Assembly (NCBI GenBank): GCA_003216725.1
Contig: QCIL01000008.1
Span: 1-56,292, forward strand
Source of the DNA: Prochlorococcus sp. AG-402-L18
GTDB taxonomy: Bacteria; Cyanobacteriota; Cyanobacteriia; PCC-6307; Cyanobiaceae
Direction: 5' to 3'
Length of the DNA: 56,292 nt
Of the stretch, positions 36,989 to 45,115 are shown one piece after another. The notes under the pieces were generated by a model. That model did not search any database and was not told the origin of the DNA. It worked only from the letters and a program-made list of their open reading frames with translations. Each line of letters begins with the position of its first letter. Positions within the stretch are counted from its first letter, which is position 1. The position numbers and the translations under genes are program-made.

Positions 36989-38776
36989 TCATTTTTTTTC
37001 ATTCCAAACTTTTAAAATTTCTCTAGCCATAGGAAGTGCATGCACAGAGCCACCACCAGGAGTATTCTGTGCAAAAGCAACTACAAGTAACTCACTTTTT
37101 TCAGAAGGAGTAAAGCAAACAAACCATGCATGATCTGAACCACCTTCACCATCTTCGGCAGTTCCAGTTTTTCCTGAAACGGGCGGCAAATTTGAAACTC
37201 CATAATTTATTGACACACCTGTGCCAGACTCAACTACTTTTCTGAGACCGCTCTTTATCAACTGAATATTAATTGGATCAATATCAATTTTAATAGGCTT
37301 TTGATTTAATAAAGATTTACCATCAATTTTAGATAAATGAGGAGTGACTAAGTAACCACCATTAGCTATAACTGCATAAGCACGAGCTATCTGGATAGGA
37401 GTGACTTGAACAACAAATTGGCCAATAGACATACTTGCTATATCTTCCGGTACCCATGGAGTTCTACCAGGTTCTCCCCATCCTCTTCCATCATTTGCCC
37501 ATTTACTATTCGCTACTAAACCTATACCCTCTTGTTCAGAGATTTCTATTCCAGATAGTGATTCAAAACCAAGCTTCTTAGAAACTTTATAAATTTCATC
37601 AACACCTACTCCATAACCAATTTGATAAAAGAACGTATTACTCGAAACTCTTAAAGCGTCTTCATAACCAATTAATCCAAAGCCTTTATCATTATGCTCT
37701 CTGAAACATTGACTCCCATATGTTATGCATGCTTTAGTTTCTAATAAAGTCTCAGAAGGAAACATTCCACTTTCTAATCCAGCAAGAGCAGTTACAATTT
37801 TCCAAACACTTCCTGGATCATAAGGATTTAAAGCTCTATTAAATAAAGGTTTATCAATTGAATTAAATAGTTCATCATATTCCGCTTGAGATTTAAAATC
37901 CTTTGAAAAAAAATTCAAATCAAAAGTAGGTTTGCTTGCTAATGCTCTTATTGCGCCATCTCTGGGATCCATCACTATTATTGCTCCTCCTTTTTTATCT
38001 TTAAGCACTTTCTCAGCAACTAATTGTAAATTTAAATCAATTGTCAACTGAATATCTTTTCCTTTTTTTGAAGGTTTTATACCCAAAGATTTTTGAAATT
38101 TGCCAACAGAGTTTACCTCAATCATTTCTCCTCCCCATTCTCCACGAATATGATCCTCGTAGACATGTTCTATACCTGTCCTCCCAATTAAGTCATTTAA
38201 TCTATAGCCTTGCTTAGAAAGAATTTTATATTCAGAATCTGTTATAGGTTGTGTATAACCGATAACATGAGATGCAACTGTTTTATATGGATAATTTCGG
38301 ATTAATTTTGTTTCAATCTCCAATCCAATAAATAAATTCTCTTTCTCCTTATATTTAATAACTTGATAAACATTTAAATCGTCAAATAAAGTTATTGCAA
38401 ATTGCTTGTTTTTTAGACCTGATTCATATTTTTTCTGAAGATATTCCATAGGAATATCCAATAAATTAGAAATACTTAATCTATATCTTTGCCAATCAAC
38501 TTCGGGGACATATTGAGGTTTGATTATTAAAGAATATTGAAATTTACTATCTGCCAAAACAAGCCCATTTTTATCTAATATTCTGCCTCTAATTGGCTGC
38601 GTTGAAATTAATCTAATTCTATTTTCATCAGACATTTTTTTATAAGTTTCATGATTTATAAGCTGCAAAAAAAATAACCTTACTAAAATCAATAAAAATG
38701 AAACTGTAGCCAAAGAATAGATAACCAATGGTTGTCTATTGAGAGAAATAAACTTCTTTTTCCTATCATTATCCAC
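36989..38776 (-). CDS. mrdA: Penicillin-binding protein 2 (elongation transpeptidase)
   Basis: A 595-aa class B PBP. An N-terminal membrane helix (about 15-33) precedes a dimerisation domain (RIRLISTQPIRGRILDKNG) and a transpeptidase domain with S-V-W-K in DPGSVWKIV near residue 322, SSN near 377 (VSSNTFF) and KTGTAE near 535. It crosslinks lateral-wall peptidoglycan in the periplasm with RodA/MreB. A 48-aa frame ends 10 bases upstream on the same strand. Confidence 0.95.
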   Translation of the reverse strand: MDNDRKKKFISLNRQPLVIYSLATVSFLLILVRLFFLQLINHETYKKMSDENRIRLISTQPIRGRILDKNGLVLADSKFQYSLIIKPQYVPEVDWQRYRLSISNLLDIPMEYLQKKYESGLKNKQFAITLFDDLNVYQVIKYKEKENLFIGLEIETKLIRNYPYKTVASHVIGYTQPITDSEYKILSKQGYRLNDLIGRTGIEHVYEDHIRGEWGGEMIEVNSVGKFQKSLGIKPSKKGKDIQLTIDLNLQLVAEKVLKDKKGGAIIVMDPRDGAIRALASKPTFDLNFFSKDFKSQAEYDELFNSIDKPLFNRALNPYDPGSVWKIVTALAGLESGMFPSETLLETKACITYGSQCFREHNDKGFGLIGYEDALRVSSNTFFYQIGYGVGVDEIYKVSKKLGFESLSGIEISEQEGIGLVANSKWANDGRGWGEPGRTPWVPEDIASMSIGQFVVQVTPIQIARAYAVIANGGYLVTPHLSKIDGKSLLNQKPIKIDIDPINIQLIKSGLRKVVESGTGVSINYGVSNLPPVSGKTGTAEDGEGGSDHAWFVCFTPSEKSELLVVAFAQNTPGGGSVHALPMAREILKVWNEKK

Positions 38777-38786
38777 AAATTGATAT

Positions 38787-38933
38787 CTACTTTTCTACAA
38801 ATTTTTTTTCTAATAAGGCGATAATTTTTTTAATATCTTCAAGTCTTTGGACTAATAATTGATAATCAATTTTTTCATCTTCTTTTTCAAATTGAGTATT
38901 CAATTTTTCTTTTGAATATAATCTTTGATCCAT
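38787..38933 (-). CDS. Small 48-aa helical protein upstream of mrdA
   Basis: The frame opens MDQRLYSKEKLNTQFEKEDE at an ATG (38931-38933) and ends with a heptad-like LLVQRLEDIKKIIALLEKK, a likely short coiled coil. It stops 10 bases before the mrdA start, on the same strand, which suggests cotranscription. No family is recognised. Confidence 0.6.
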   Translation of the reverse strand: MDQRLYSKEKLNTQFEKEDEKIDYQLLVQRLEDIKKIIALLEKKFVEK

Positions 38934-39018
38934 AAATATAATAATAATGTAAATAAAATCTTAAACTAGTTTCATTCTAAAGAAAATATTCCAAATAATC
39001 AAAAACAGTTCCAAAATT

Positions 39019-39627
39019 CTAAAAAGATTGATCTAAATTTTGTTCAAAATAAGGGTTACAGCTATTTTGTGATATACCAGCTGACCAACCAATAAAAGCA
39101 GAGATAAAAACCATTAAAATTATTGGCAAAAAAGATTGTTGTGTATTTTCTAAACTTAACCACTCTTGCCAACTTCTTATGAATCTATCTCTTTGAAATT
39201 TTCTTTTTTCATTATTTTCTTCTCTTGCTTTCTTAAGAAAAGACTTTTTAACCCACTTTTCAAAAGGAATTTTTTTTGTGATTGCCATTTTTCTCTCAAT
39301 TTCAAGTAATTGACCTGAATTTAGTTGAGGATGGAAAGTACTTATAAGTTCGAGAGTTTTTAAAAACATCTCAATAGTTGCATCTTTAATTCGCTTTTGA
39401 TCTTGACTTAAATCTAACCAATCTACTTCTGGATAAAAACGTTTTCTATTAGTCTGAATTTGTTCCTCTGGCATTTGGCCAGGTTCTCTTAACCATCTAT
39501 TAGTATTTTCATCAAACCTTCTCCAATATAAAAAAGGATTAATAAAAATTGTTTTACCTGCAATTTTGACTACGTCCTGTTGCAGATTTTTACTAATTTT
39601 ATTATCAGTATTATTTGGTTTAACCAA
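39019..39627 (-). CDS. Conserved-type hypothetical with C-terminal membrane anchor
   Basis: A 202-aa protein. The soluble, basic, Trp/Arg-rich region (INPFLYWRRFDENTNRWLREPG, WLDLSQDQKRIKDATIEMF) is followed by a long amphipathic stretch and a C-terminal hydrophobic segment FLPIILMVFISAFIGWSAG at about 166-184. It looks like a cyanobacterial tail-anchored protein of unknown function. Confidence 0.7.
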   Translation of the reverse strand: MVKPNNTDNKISKNLQQDVVKIAGKTIFINPFLYWRRFDENTNRWLREPGQMPEEQIQTNRKRFYPEVDWLDLSQDQKRIKDATIEMFLKTLELISTFHPQLNSGQLLEIERKMAITKKIPFEKWVKKSFLKKAREENNEKRKFQRDRFIRSWQEWLSLENTQQSFLPIILMVFISAFIGWSAGISQNSCNPYFEQNLDQSF

Positions 39628-39702
39628 AGTTTTAAGATTATTATTTACTTAAAGATTATCTTTATTTAAATTTTTTTCCAGAAATATCAATAAATTTTTT
39701 TT

Positions 39703-40419
39703 TTATTTAATTTTTGATAACTGCCATCGCTTCTTTAAATAATTACAATAATCGCACTTTAATGATGCCATAGGTAATTGGTTAGATCTAAGTATATTAA
39801 CCGTTTCTAGAATTTTAGTCTCTACCCAAGATGTACTACACTCTAATTTGACAAAGTATGGCTCAAATTTAAGTTGATTATTGAAAAATTTTTCATTTTT
39901 TAAGCCATTAAAATAAAGTAAATATGCCTCATCTGCAACCTTAAAACCATTTTTTCTAAATAACCATTGGTACATTTCTAATTGCCTTTTGTATCCTTTT
40001 GCGTAATCAAATTTTTCAAAAGTCTCATGCCAGTCAAAATTATTTTTTGATGTTGATTTGACATCTACTACAATAAGCTCACCATTTTTTTTTTGCCATA
40101 CATCATCTACTGCTCCCCCAAAATCATACTTATATTTTGAGCATTTATATCTTATTCCAATAAAATTATTTCTCCAATCTTTTAAATTTTTATGTTTGAA
40201 AGGGACCGCATCTATACCGTTTTTAATAAATAAAGGATGAGGCTCTTGTTTATTACGATAATAATCAAACTCATTTTTACATAGATTATCTACAGCAATA
40301 TTTAAAGTAAAAGGTAATGATGGGGGTTTTATTTGATATTTTTTATCGAGAACACAACATCGTTGACAATTAAGAAATTTTTCAACAGTAGATCTACTTA
40401 ATTTCACAAAATCTTCCAT
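39703..40419 (-). CDS. PD-(D/E)XK nuclease, RecB/Cas4-like with probable Fe-S cluster
   Basis: A 238-aa protein. The nuclease core is visible as FGGAVDDVW, then VVDVKSTSK (the D-x-K motif), then QLEMYQWLF (motif with Gln and Tyr). Cysteines at 18, 21 and 22 and a C-terminal C-x2-C (LKCDYCNYL) are placed as in Cas4, AddB and Dna2, where four cysteines hold a [4Fe-4S] cluster that closes the domain. No cas genes are nearby. Probably a core-genome DNA-processing nuclease. Confidence 0.8.
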   Translation of the reverse strand: MEDFVKLSRSTVEKFLNCQRCCVLDKKYQIKPPSLPFTLNIAVDNLCKNEFDYYRNKQEPHPLFIKNGIDAVPFKHKNLKDWRNNFIGIRYKCSKYKYDFGGAVDDVWQKKNGELIVVDVKSTSKNNFDWHETFEKFDYAKGYKRQLEMYQWLFRKNGFKVADEAYLLYFNGLKNEKFFNNQLKFEPYFVKLECSTSWVETKILETVNILRSNQLPMASLKCDYCNYLKKRWQLSKIK

Positions 40420-40535
40420 ATTCTTTTAAATTTTTAATTTAGATCAATCCTTTTTAAATTGTTTTTAAATTCATTAAGTTTATATCTAATTCAAGATAAA
40501 TCACTCCAAATGTATAATTTAATAAAACTTAAAAA

Positions 40536-42101
40536 ATGACAGGCTTCGGGAAGGGATTTGAAAAGAAAAAACAAAATAAAAATCAAGAAAAAATAATTCA
40601 TCAAGCATTTTTATATCACTCTCAAGGAAATATAAAAGAAGCTTTCAAAAACTATAAATATTGTATCGAGTCAGGAGTTAATGATGACAGGATTTTTTCT
40701 AACTGTGGGCTAATCCTTAAAACTTTAGGCGATTTAAAACAAGCAGAAAAATTACTTCGCAAGGCAGTAGAAATTAATCCTAATTCCCATACTGCATATA
40801 CGAATCTTGGTACTATATTGAAAGATCTTAAAAGGTTTAGCGAAGCAGAAATATATCATCGAAAAGCAATTGAAATTAATCCTAATTTTAGTCTTGGTTA
40901 TACAAATCTTGGCAATACTTTAAGAGAATTAAAAAAATTCCAAGAGGCAGAAAAACTTCTTAGAAAAGCAATAAAACTTGACCCTAAATCAACTATTGCA
41001 TATGCAAATCTTGGAGATATATTAAAAAGCAAGGGGAGATTTGAAGAGGCCAAAATATTATTACTTAAAACAATTGAACTCAATCCAAAATTCGTTAAAG
41101 CATTCTACTCACTGTCAAAACTTCCATTCAATAGCGATGATATTAGTTGGCAAAAATATTTACTTTCAGAAGAAATTTTAATTAAAAAAAGTGAAAAAGA
41201 ACAAATTGACATTTTTTTTGCAAGATCAAACGTTCTACATAAAGAAAAAAAATATGAAGAAAGTGCTAAAAATTTACAAATTGCAAATCGACTAAAACTT
41301 AAAATTTATCCTTCCAATATTAATAAAATAATAAATAAATCAAATTTATTACTTAATAAAAGCAATCCTGAAAAAAATATTAATAACAATAAGAAATTAC
41401 CTACAAGTATTTTTATTGTAGGAATGCCTAGAAGTGGTACAACTTTAGTAGAATCGATTATTAGTCTAAATGAAGAAGTTCAAGATCTTGGGGAAATTAA
41501 TATATTTGAGAAAGCATATCATGAGAGCATAAAAAATCATCAAAAATTTTCTCTTACAGATTTATATATACAAAAAATAAAAAAATTAGGGATTGATTCG
41601 CGTATTACATCAAATAAATGGTTATATAATTATTTATACGTTGGAATTATTGCTAATCAAATTACAAATTCCAGAATTATACATTGTTTTAGAAATCCTT
41701 TAGATAATATTCTGTCTCTTACAAGAGCAAATTTTTCAACCGGAAATTCATATTCTTCCTCACTAGTAGATTGCGCAAAAATTTATATGAATCAAGAAAA
41801 AGTAATGAACATATATAAGAATAGATTCGGATCAAGTATTTATGAAATAAATTATGACATATTAGTTACTAAGACTGAAACAACAATTAAATCATTAATA
41901 AAATGGTTGGGATGGGAATGGGATGAGATTTATTTATGTCCTCATACAAATAACAGGGCAGTTTTAACTGCAAGTGATGTTCAAGTTCGATCTCCTATTA
42001 ATCCACAATCTATAGGAGGATGGAAAAACTACAAAGATATGCTCAAGCCTGCTATTTTAACATTATCTCAAGAAGATAAATATAAAGACATGGTTACTTA
42101 A
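40536..42101 (+). CDS. TPR-sulfotransferase fusion
   Basis: A 521-aa protein. About five TPR units occupy residues 25-200 (AVEINPNSHTAYTNLGTILKDL pattern). A sulfotransferase domain starts near residue 287 with the PAPS-binding loop FIVGMPRSGTTLVESII. IIHCFRNPLDNILSLTRANF is the 3'-phosphate-binding segment. Such TPR-sulfotransferases are frequent in Prochlorococcus and are thought to act on cell-surface sugars or peptides; the acceptor is unknown. Confidence 0.88.
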   Translation: MTGFGKGFEKKKQNKNQEKIIHQAFLYHSQGNIKEAFKNYKYCIESGVNDDRIFSNCGLILKTLGDLKQAEKLLRKAVEINPNSHTAYTNLGTILKDLKRFSEAEIYHRKAIEINPNFSLGYTNLGNTLRELKKFQEAEKLLRKAIKLDPKSTIAYANLGDILKSKGRFEEAKILLLKTIELNPKFVKAFYSLSKLPFNSDDISWQKYLLSEEILIKKSEKEQIDIFFARSNVLHKEKKYEESAKNLQIANRLKLKIYPSNINKIINKSNLLLNKSNPEKNINNNKKLPTSIFIVGMPRSGTTLVESIISLNEEVQDLGEINIFEKAYHESIKNHQKFSLTDLYIQKIKKLGIDSRITSNKWLYNYLYVGIIANQITNSRIIHCFRNPLDNILSLTRANFSTGNSYSSSLVDCAKIYMNQEKVMNIYKNRFGSSIYEINYDILVTKTETTIKSLIKWLGWEWDEIYLCPHTNNRAVLTASDVQVRSPINPQSIGGWKNYKDMLKPAILTLSQEDKYKDMVT

Positions 42102-42178
42102 AATTATCTCGTTTGAAACTTGTGTTTGAAATAGTAATTAAGGGAAAGTTTATTTAGTAAAGACTATAACTTAATAAC

Positions 42179-42394
42179 TCAATCACAATAAATTAAACAA
42201 TTTTGATTTGTTGGATGGTCTCTACATTCTTTATCCCAAAAATTTTGAAAATCAGTTGGACATTTCTCAAATTCTTTGGGAATTACATTAAGGTTTAAAC
42301 CTGCATAATTAAATGCAGTTAAGTATCTTGGAAGAATATTAAATTGATTAAGTAGTCTCATAAGACCTCCTAGATCTCTAACCATATTTTCCAT
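42179..42394 (-). CDS. 71-aa hypothetical, Cys-rich C terminus
   Basis: The small acidic protein MENMVRDLGGLMRLLNQFNI... ends FWDKECRDHPTNQNCLIYCD, with four Cys in all. It has no signal peptide and no recognised family. Codon use is ordinary. It sits alone between the sulfotransferase gene and the accessory island. Confidence 0.55.
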   Translation of the reverse strand: MENMVRDLGGLMRLLNQFNILPRYLTAFNYAGLNLNVIPKEFEKCPTDFQNFWDKECRDHPTNQNCLIYCD

Positions 42395-42850
42395 CTATTT
42401 ACTTGAAATTAATAGAGTATTAATACCCGATAAAAGTCTTTAATGTTCTTAAAAAATATCTAGACCCAATTAGTTGAAATATGAATAAAGTATAGAAAAA
42501 GTTATTTTCATAGGATTTCTCTATAAAGATATGATTTTAGCCTCACGTGAATCCCCCAAATCAAAAAAATTGGCCAGTAGATTGATAATATTCAACGTAA
42601 AAACTTCTTTAAACCCGCTTTTTTATATATCTAAACTTTGCCCACACAGACTATTCCCACCTTATAGTCAATAATATCTGCAATGCCAGAAACATATTCA
42701 TATTATAAGATTTGAGGGGGGAAAAGAGAGATCTCTTAATGCGCACCCTAAGTTTAACCCGTTTACTAAGCAGTATCTAAAGCAATGAACAAATATTATG
42801 AGTGTTTCATAGAGTTATCATAAAAATCCTAATTATTTTCCATCAAAAAT
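42395..42850. other. Long non-coding stretch at island edge, with possible decayed guaA 3'-end site
   Basis: No convincing gene. A 47-codon frame at 42531-42674 looks fortuitous. CACGTGAATCC at 42544-42554 nearly matches the CACGTGAAACC boundary repeats at 43666, 43677 and 47365. CTAAACTTTG at 42631, then ATTCCCAC...ATAGTC at 42653-42670, resembles the guaA downstream/3'-end block (CTAAACTATG, CTCCCAC...ATAGT) with a 12-base deletion. AGAGATCTCT near 42730 is a palindrome. A rhomboid terminator or an old insertion scar would fit. Confidence 0.4.
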
Positions 42851-43468
42851 TTAAATTAAAAATAATAAACATCCAACAATAAATCCACTTATATGACCCA
42901 ATAAACTAACTCCAGGTAAGAAAGAGAAAATCAATCCTATAAAGCAAATTGTTTTGGACATTTTTTGAATTTCACAATTTGATTTTAAACTAATTTTTTT
43001 ACCTAAAAAATAATTCTTTCCATAAAAAGAAGTTAATAATAAAAATCCAAATAAAGCATAAATTATTCCACTAAAACCTAAAGCAGCATAATTTGGATAT
43101 ATATTAAAAAAATACGATAAAATCTTTTCGTAAATCCAAATTACAAAAAAATTTAAAAAAGGACAAATTAAAAGAAATTTTATATAAAACAAACTGCTTT
43201 TACTTCCTAGCCTCATTAAAAAATTTCTAGTGATAATTATTCCCCCAAGATTACTTAATAAATGATTTAAATCTGCATGAACTAAAATTGATGTAAAAAT
43301 TCTATGAGGCTGATCACTAATTAATCTTGGGACGAAGTATAAAACTTCTTTATCGAAAACTTTAATTAAATCTGTAAAAATAAAAACTGATATTAGAACA
43401 GAAGCACTAACTACAAACTGCCAATCATATTTAGATATTGAATTATTAAAAAGCATAATTAGAAACAT
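42851..43468 (-). CDS. Rhomboid-family intramembrane serine protease
   Basis: A 205-aa protein with six hydrophobic segments. Rhomboid marks are HADLNHLLSNLGG (His64, His69, Asn73), the active Ser133 in ALGFSGIIYALFG, and the partner His192 in SLLGHISGFIVG. It cleaves substrate helices inside the membrane; substrate unknown. It lies between two guaA-like end sites, so it may be accessory cargo from an earlier insertion, or core. Confidence 0.83.
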   Translation of the reverse strand: MFLIMLFNNSISKYDWQFVVSASVLISVFIFTDLIKVFDKEVLYFVPRLISDQPHRIFTSILVHADLNHLLSNLGGIIITRNFLMRLGSKSSLFYIKFLLICPFLNFFVIWIYEKILSYFFNIYPNYAALGFSGIIYALFGFLLLTSFYGKNYFLGKKISLKSNCEIQKMSKTICFIGLIFSFLPGVSLLGHISGFIVGCLLFLI

Positions 43469-43533
43469 CTTTATTCTAAATTAAAACAATATTATATTTA
43501 ATAAAAAAAATGACCTTATAGGCGATTCCGTGG

Positions 43534-43595
43534 GAAACCAATTTTTTAAAACTATTCCTGGATTTATGACAAATCCATCATTCCCACTCAATAGT
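43534..43595 (-). repeat. Distal copy of the guaA 3' end and downstream flank
   Basis: Aligns without gaps over 62 bases to 47370-47431 with 47 identities, perfect at both ends (GAAACCAATT; CCACTCAATAGT). Read on the minus strand, 43578-43598 gives G-T-I-E-W-E-stop, exactly the GuaA C terminus. This is the expected signature of an attachment site left when an element integrates at the guaA 3' end. Confidence 0.8.
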
Positions 43596-43665
43596 CCCTC
43601 TAAAAGGGTTAATAAAAAAAGCAGTTACATCAATGGATCTGGGTTAATAATATCATAAATTTTGC

Positions 43666-43687
43666 CACGTGAAACCCACGTGAAACC
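43666..43687 (+). repeat. Two tandem 11-base repeats CACGTGAAACC
   Basis: Perfect tandem copies at 43666-43676 and 43677-43687. A third copy is at 47365-47375, overlapping the start of the guaA-proximal att-like repeat. A near match is at 42544. They may be recombinase or accessory-protein binding sites. Each contains the palindrome CACGTG. Confidence 0.7.
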
Positions 43688-43766
43688 AGCCCCTAATAAC
43701 TCAAATAATGAATTATTAAGAGCTGTAGCTACTGCAGGAAATATATTTTAGAAATTACATTTCATA

Positions 43767-44051
43767 CTAATCTAGTCTTTTTCTGATAGTTGAAAATTCG
43801 TCATCTGTTATTACATCATATTTTTTAAGAGTTATAAGAGCATGAATTTTTTTCAGACCGTCTATTGAATTAGATTCATATTCAGCATAAGAGGATTTGT
43901 CAAAACTAACTCTTGAATAAGGAGCAATATCAGTTGAATCAATTGCATGCCTAACTAAATAAGAAATTGATACTCCTGGTCCAGCTTTATCCTTTAGCTT
44001 TTTATGTTGATCTTTTCTAATTTGAACTGTTAGTCTACTAAGTTTTTCCAT
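43767..44051 (-). CDS. Ribbon-helix-helix DNA-binding protein with SHOCT-like C terminus
   Basis: 94 aa from the ATG at 44051. An upstream ATG at 44069 overlaps the previous gene and leaves no ribosome site, whereas GGGGGA sits about 10 bases before 44051. The N-terminal RLTVQIRKDQHKKLKDKAGPG followed by SISYLVRHAID is the beta-strand plus two helices of the CopG/Arc fold. The C-terminal GLKKIHALITLKKYDVITDDEFSTIRKRL matches the SHOCT short helical domain. Likely autorepressor or element regulator. Last gene of the island operon, about 170 bases from the guaA-end repeat. Confidence 0.78.
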   Translation of the reverse strand: MEKLSRLTVQIRKDQHKKLKDKAGPGVSISYLVRHAIDSTDIAPYSRVSFDKSSYAEYESNSIDGLKKIHALITLKKYDVITDDEFSTIRKRLD

Positions 44052-44052
44052 A

Positions 44053-44364
44053 TTAATTATTTCCCCCATGCTTGATCACTTTTATATTTCCATTTTTTTC
44101 AAGACTCTGTAGCCATTCCTGTATAGCATGATCTTGTTTATCCTCACTTAAATTTCTGAACTTTTCCTCAAGTATTAGAATCTGGTCCTGTAAACCTTTC
44201 ATCTGATGATTAAGAGCAAAAATTTTATCCTGCAAGCTTTTAACTTCATTATTATGTCCATAAACTTGATTTTTTAAATGAGATATTAGTTTTTTATTAT
44301 TAGCAGTATCAATAAAAAATAATTTTTTAAATTTTAAAAATTCTTCAGCTATAGATAAATTCAT
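44053..44364 (-). CDS. 103-aa coiled-coil protein in island operon
   Basis: Residues about 25-75 form a heptad coiled coil (VKSLQDKIFALNHQMKGLQD, ILILEEKFRNL), and a basic end follows. It has an unusually good ribosome binding site, AGGAGG 4 bases before the ATG. The 3' end nearly abuts the RHH gene. It could bridge the nuclease and DNA-binding protein; no family recognised. Confidence 0.65.
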   Translation of the reverse strand: MNLSIAEEFLKFKKLFFIDTANNKKLISHLKNQVYGHNNEVKSLQDKIFALNHQMKGLQDQILILEEKFRNLSEDKQDHAIQEWLQSLEKNGNIKVIKHGGNN

Positions 44365-44368
44365 TGTT

Positions 44369-44374
44369 CCTCCT
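44369..44374 (-). promoter_or_regulatory. Strong Shine-Dalgarno AGGAGG before the coiled-coil gene
   Basis: AGGAGGAACAATG on the minus strand. Consensus sites like this are scarce among the core genes around it, which suggests foreign origin or strong translation. Confidence 0.75.
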
Positions 44375-45095
44375 AAAATAAATCACTAACGTCAACAACC
44401 TTTTCGCTATTCTCTAAAACTGCATGCTCACAACCCGTTTTCCATTTGCAAAAACGACAGTTTTGATAATTAGCATTAGCAATAGGTAATTCATCATTAC
44501 CAGAAATTGAGAGGATTTCCCTAATTCTTTTTCTAGTTGGTTCTGGAAGAACTTCAGCTAATGCTTCAGGACCAGTAATAGTTAGAAATTCAATACTATT
44601 TTTATTAAATCCTCCTTCCTGATCATAATTTCCGTAACATAGTGCAAAACCAAATATTTCAGGCACAGGATTACCTTTTGCCCTTGCTACACCCTGTATC
44701 ATGTGGCCGTACAAACCAACCTGAATCCAATGCGAAAGCTTCTTTTTGCCGGATTTTGCGTCGCAAATCATCAACTGACCATTCGGAAATTTACAGATCG
44801 CATCTGGAACACCAAATAATGTATTTCCACATAAATTGACGGATTGTAATGGTAACTCCATATCAATTTCTGCATGCGGAAACTTATCCAATATGTTTAG
44901 TTTCAAATGATTCAAGATAGCTGTGTGCCTCAATTCCCATTTAGCGAGAAATTCGTTATCAACCGGTGCTTTATATCTTGTAGTCATCCAAAGGGACAAA
45001 TTACAAGAGTTTGCATAACTAGCAGCCTCTGCTACTGAACTAGGACCAAGGCATTCATAACCTTTGGCCTTTTTATTAAATTGTGAAAAATCCAT
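44373..45095 (-). CDS. PD-(D/E)XK nuclease, Cas4/RecB-like, in island operon
   Basis: A 240-aa protein. The core is GVPDAICKFPNG (Asp), then LMICDAKSGKKKL (D-x-K), then a Q-V-G-L-Y-G motif. A C-terminal C-x2-C-x5-C (NCRFCKWKTGCEHA), plus an N-terminal Cys (15 or 30), could bind a [4Fe-4S] cluster as in Cas4. The layout suggests a 5'-3' or single-strand DNA exonuclease. Base composition is visibly richer in G+C than neighbours (for example 44700-44820), a sign of transfer. There is no helicase or cas partner. It may act in element replication, recombination or defence. Confidence 0.75.
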   Translation of the reverse strand: MDFSQFNKKAKGYECLGPSSVAEAASYANSCNLSLWMTTRYKAPVDNEFLAKWELRHTAILNHLKLNILDKFPHAEIDMELPLQSVNLCGNTLFGVPDAICKFPNGQLMICDAKSGKKKLSHWIQVGLYGHMIQGVARAKGNPVPEIFGFALCYGNYDQEGGFNKNSIEFLTITGPEALAEVLPEPTRKRIREILSISGNDELPIANANYQNCRFCKWKTGCEHAVLENSEKVVDVSDLF

Positions 45096-45115
45096 TATTA
45101 GATGTTGTAAAAATT

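Noticed and set aside
42531..42674. 47-codon plus-strand frame in the long intergenic stretch
   Set aside because: Odd residue composition, no ribosome site, and it overlaps the putative guaA-like scar.
43596..43620. CCCT-CTAAA-AGGG hairpin considered as a terminator
   Set aside because: Followed by A residues, not T, on the plus strand, and the stem is only 4 bp; it falls in remnant guaA-like sequence.
44049..44069. Upstream ATG of the RHH gene at 44069
   Set aside because: It lies within the previous gene's last codons and lacks a ribosome site; GGGGGA favours the ATG at 44051.
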